Shown here: one piece after another, positions 14,366-16,047 of the stretch
Position numbering within the stretch: position 1 is the first letter of the stretch
Layout of the letters: every line of letters starts with the position of its first letter
Source: a candidate division Zixibacteria bacterium SM23_81
GTDB lineage: Bacteria; SM23-81
Assembly: GCA_001304015.1 (NCBI GenBank)
Contig: LJUY01000061.1
Span: 1-16,047, forward strand
Length of the DNA: 16,047 nt
Direction: 5' to 3'
The notes under the pieces: generated by a model
What the model was told of the DNA's origin: nothing
What the model saw: only the letters and a program-made list of their open reading frames with translations
The model's database searches: none
Position numbers and translations under genes: made by a program

Positions 14366-16047
14366 ATGAAGAGAATACTCTTTTTGCTCGTCTTCGTTTC
14401 TATTCTGGCCCAGACGGCTTCGGCTGACTTCATCGAAAGCACCCCAGTCGGGCCTGGAATAGTACACCACCATGAATTCAGAGAGGGGGGACCCTGGCAT
14501 TTTCACGTTCTGGAAATTGACCTTTCAGAAAATTGGATCCAGCTTGAGACGGTGAAAGCCAATGACCGGCTTTCCGGCTATGAAAGAACCTCATCCATGG
14601 CAGGCCGGAATAATTACGAAATGCACAGAGTGGTGGGAGCGATCAACGGAGATTTCTACGCCTCTGGGGGCATTCCCACCGGCACCCAGGTTTTGGATGG
14701 AATATTGTTAAAACGTCCCTATGCGGGACGTTCCGTTTTTGGGTCCACCTCTGAGAAACAGCCATTCATTGAGGTCGTTTCCTTCACAGGACAGATAGGA
14801 GCAGGGGATAGTTCGACTCTCGAAATAGATGGCGTCAACGAGGCACGGGACACGGATAAGCTTGTTCTATACAACAAATATTTTGGTCTCACAACGCAGA
14901 CCAATTATTGGGGGACGGAGATCACCGCGCAGTATCTTACAGGACAACTCGCGGTAAACGACACCCTCGCGGTTCTGGCCCTGACCAAGGACAGCGTTCA
15001 GGCCACAGGGCACGGGAACAATGCCATACCTTCCGACGGAATGGTCATCTCGGGACACGGCACCTGTCGAGATTTCTTGAACGAACACGTCTTTGTCGGT
15101 GACACGCTGTCTGTGATCCTTGAGCTTCCACCGGTGAGCCAATCCATCCTCGAACTGGTGGGAGGCGGACCGCGTCTGATTCGCGACGGAACGGCCACCG
15201 TAGAATCGGTGAGCGAGGGATTTGGCCAAAGCTTTGCCTCAGATCGCCATCCACGCACGGCGGTGGGTTTTTCAGAGGACTCCAACAAGCTGTACTTTTT
15301 TACCGTAGATGGCAGACAAGCGGGATATAGCGTGGGCATGTCACTTTATGAGCTGGCTGACTACATGCTGGAATGGGATGTGTATCAAGGGATGAATCTG
15401 GACGGCGGCGGCTCGACCACCATGGTGGTAAGAGGGCAGGTGGTTAACAGCCCATCGGACACTGGCGGTGAGCGATCGGTGGCCAATGCCCTGATGGCCA
15501 TAAGCACAGCACCCACAGGTCCTCTCGCCGTGCTGAGAATTGATCCCAAAGAAGTGTTCGCACTTGCAGAAACCCAGGTGCAGTTTTCCGTCGCTGGATT
15601 TGACCAGTACTATAATCCCGTCACCCTTCATCAGGACTCCTTGGTGTGGAGCTGTGATTCCGCTATCGGTACCATTGATGACAGCGGCTTGTTCACCGCG
15701 GGCAGCGATGAGATCTCTGGCTATCTCTATGTACATTATGAAGATATTAGAGACTCAGCGCTGGTGCATATCACCGATGTCACCACCATTGCCCTGTTTC
15801 CAAATCCCGTCATTCTGGAGGTGGGACAACAACAAGCCATTTTTCCAGAGGCCAGGGATTCATATGGAAACCTGATATCCCTCTCTGCCACCGATTACCA
15901 GTGGTCTGTCACGGGCGCGGTGGGAGAAATTACCACGGCAGGCATCTTCACTGCCACACAGTCGGGAGAGGGATTCATCATCGCAGCATACAATTCCGTA
16001 TCGGGCAGCACAGCCGTCTCGGTGGGCATCCCAACGGATGTCATTGT
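14366..16047 (+). CDS. Exported phosphodiester glycosidase (NAGPA domain) with Ig-like tail, 3' end outside window
   Basis: At least 560 residues; no stop before the window ends. The SD AAAGGAGG (14353-14360) lies 5 nt before ATG 14366. Signal peptide with SPase I site after TASA (residue 20). Residues about 30-380 carry the phosphodiester-glycosidase (NAGPA, formerly DUF2233) signatures: INGDFY at 93-98, HPRTAVG at 295-301 and the diagnostic NLDGGGSTTM at 345-354. The mammalian relative uncovers N-acetylglucosamine-1-phosphodiesters on lysosomal enzymes; bacterial members are thought to cleave sugar-phosphodiester bonds in the envelope or in exopolymers. Two bacterial Ig-like (BIG2-type) domains follow (about 388-470 and 474-556), each with W(S)...GTI/GEI...G.FTA. 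A cell-surface or secreted enzyme is inferred. It starts 15 nt after the DUF6599-like gene and is presumably co-transcribed. Confidence 0.88.
   Translation, partial: MKRILFLLVFVSILAQTASADFIESTPVGPGIVHHHEFREGGPWHFHVLEIDLSENWIQLETVKANDRLSGYERTSSMAGRNNYEMHRVVGAINGDFYASGGIPTGTQVLDGILLKRPYAGRSVFGSTSEKQPFIEVVSFTGQIGAGDSSTLEIDGVNEARDTDKLVLYNKYFGLTTQTNYWGTEITAQYLTGQLAVNDTLAVLALTKDSVQATGHGNNAIPSDGMVISGHGTCRDFLNEHVFVGDTLSVILELPPVSQSILELVGGGPRLIRDGTATVESVSEGFGQSFASDRHPRTAVGFSEDSNKLYFFTVDGRQAGYSVGMSLYELADYMLEWDVYQGMNLDGGGSTTMVVRGQVVNSPSDTGGERSVANALMAISTAPTGPLAVLRIDPKEVFALAETQVQFSVAGFDQYYNPVTLHQDSLVWSCDSAIGTIDDSGLFTAGSDEISGYLYVHYEDIRDSALVHITDVTTIALFPNPVILEVGQQQAIFPEARDSYGNLISLSATDYQWSVTGAVGEITTAGIFTATQSGEGFIIAAYNSVSGSTAVSVGIPTDVI

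Overview
The window looks like a chromosomal segment from a Gram-negative bacterium of an FCB-type or candidate-phylum lineage (KSB1, Zixibacteria and Marinimicrobia are examples of the style). This is inferred only from protein style: giant secreted beta-helix/Ig-like/Fn3 proteins, a glycine-zipper OmpA-like lipoprotein, a periplasmic-type S9 peptidase, a Tat-dependent dicluster aldo/keto reductase and a DUF6599-like protein. No rRNA, tRNA, CRISPR array, integrase, transposase or phage gene was seen.

Layout. Positions 2-4264 hold the 3' part of a very large surface or secreted multidomain protein, closed by a strong intrinsic terminator. A cytoplasmic PAS-GAF-GAF-GGDEF diguanylate cyclase follows (4705-6804), and behind it lies a short dead PAS fragment. 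A 77-residue membrane protein with a proline-rich tail (7163-7396) forms a single-gene unit with its own TTGACA promoter and terminator. A second TTGACA promoter drives an OmpA-like lipoprotein (7706-8377) and an S9 peptidase (8421-10430), probably one operon. The peptidase converges on a minus-strand lipoprotein nuclease/phosphatase of the EEP fold (11679-10750); a bidirectional terminator and an FG-GAP/VCBS remnant lie between them. Divergent from the EEP gene, a near-consensus promoter with an adjacent 9-bp inverted repeat reads into a three-gene cluster: Tat-exported 4Fe-4S aldo/keto reductase, DUF6599-like protein, and a phosphodiester glycosidase with Ig-like domains that runs off the window end.

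The most unusual feature is that the first two genes of this cluster are each broken by one lesion. The reductase has one extra G in a G7 run (12916-12922), and the DUF6599-like gene has an in-frame TAA (13847-13849). The third gene is open throughout the visible part. Together with three intergenic gene remnants (PAS, FG-GAP, TPR), this points to gene decay or, for the two near-intact genes, to recoding or assembly error. I saw no clear evidence of a wholly new defence or mobile system.
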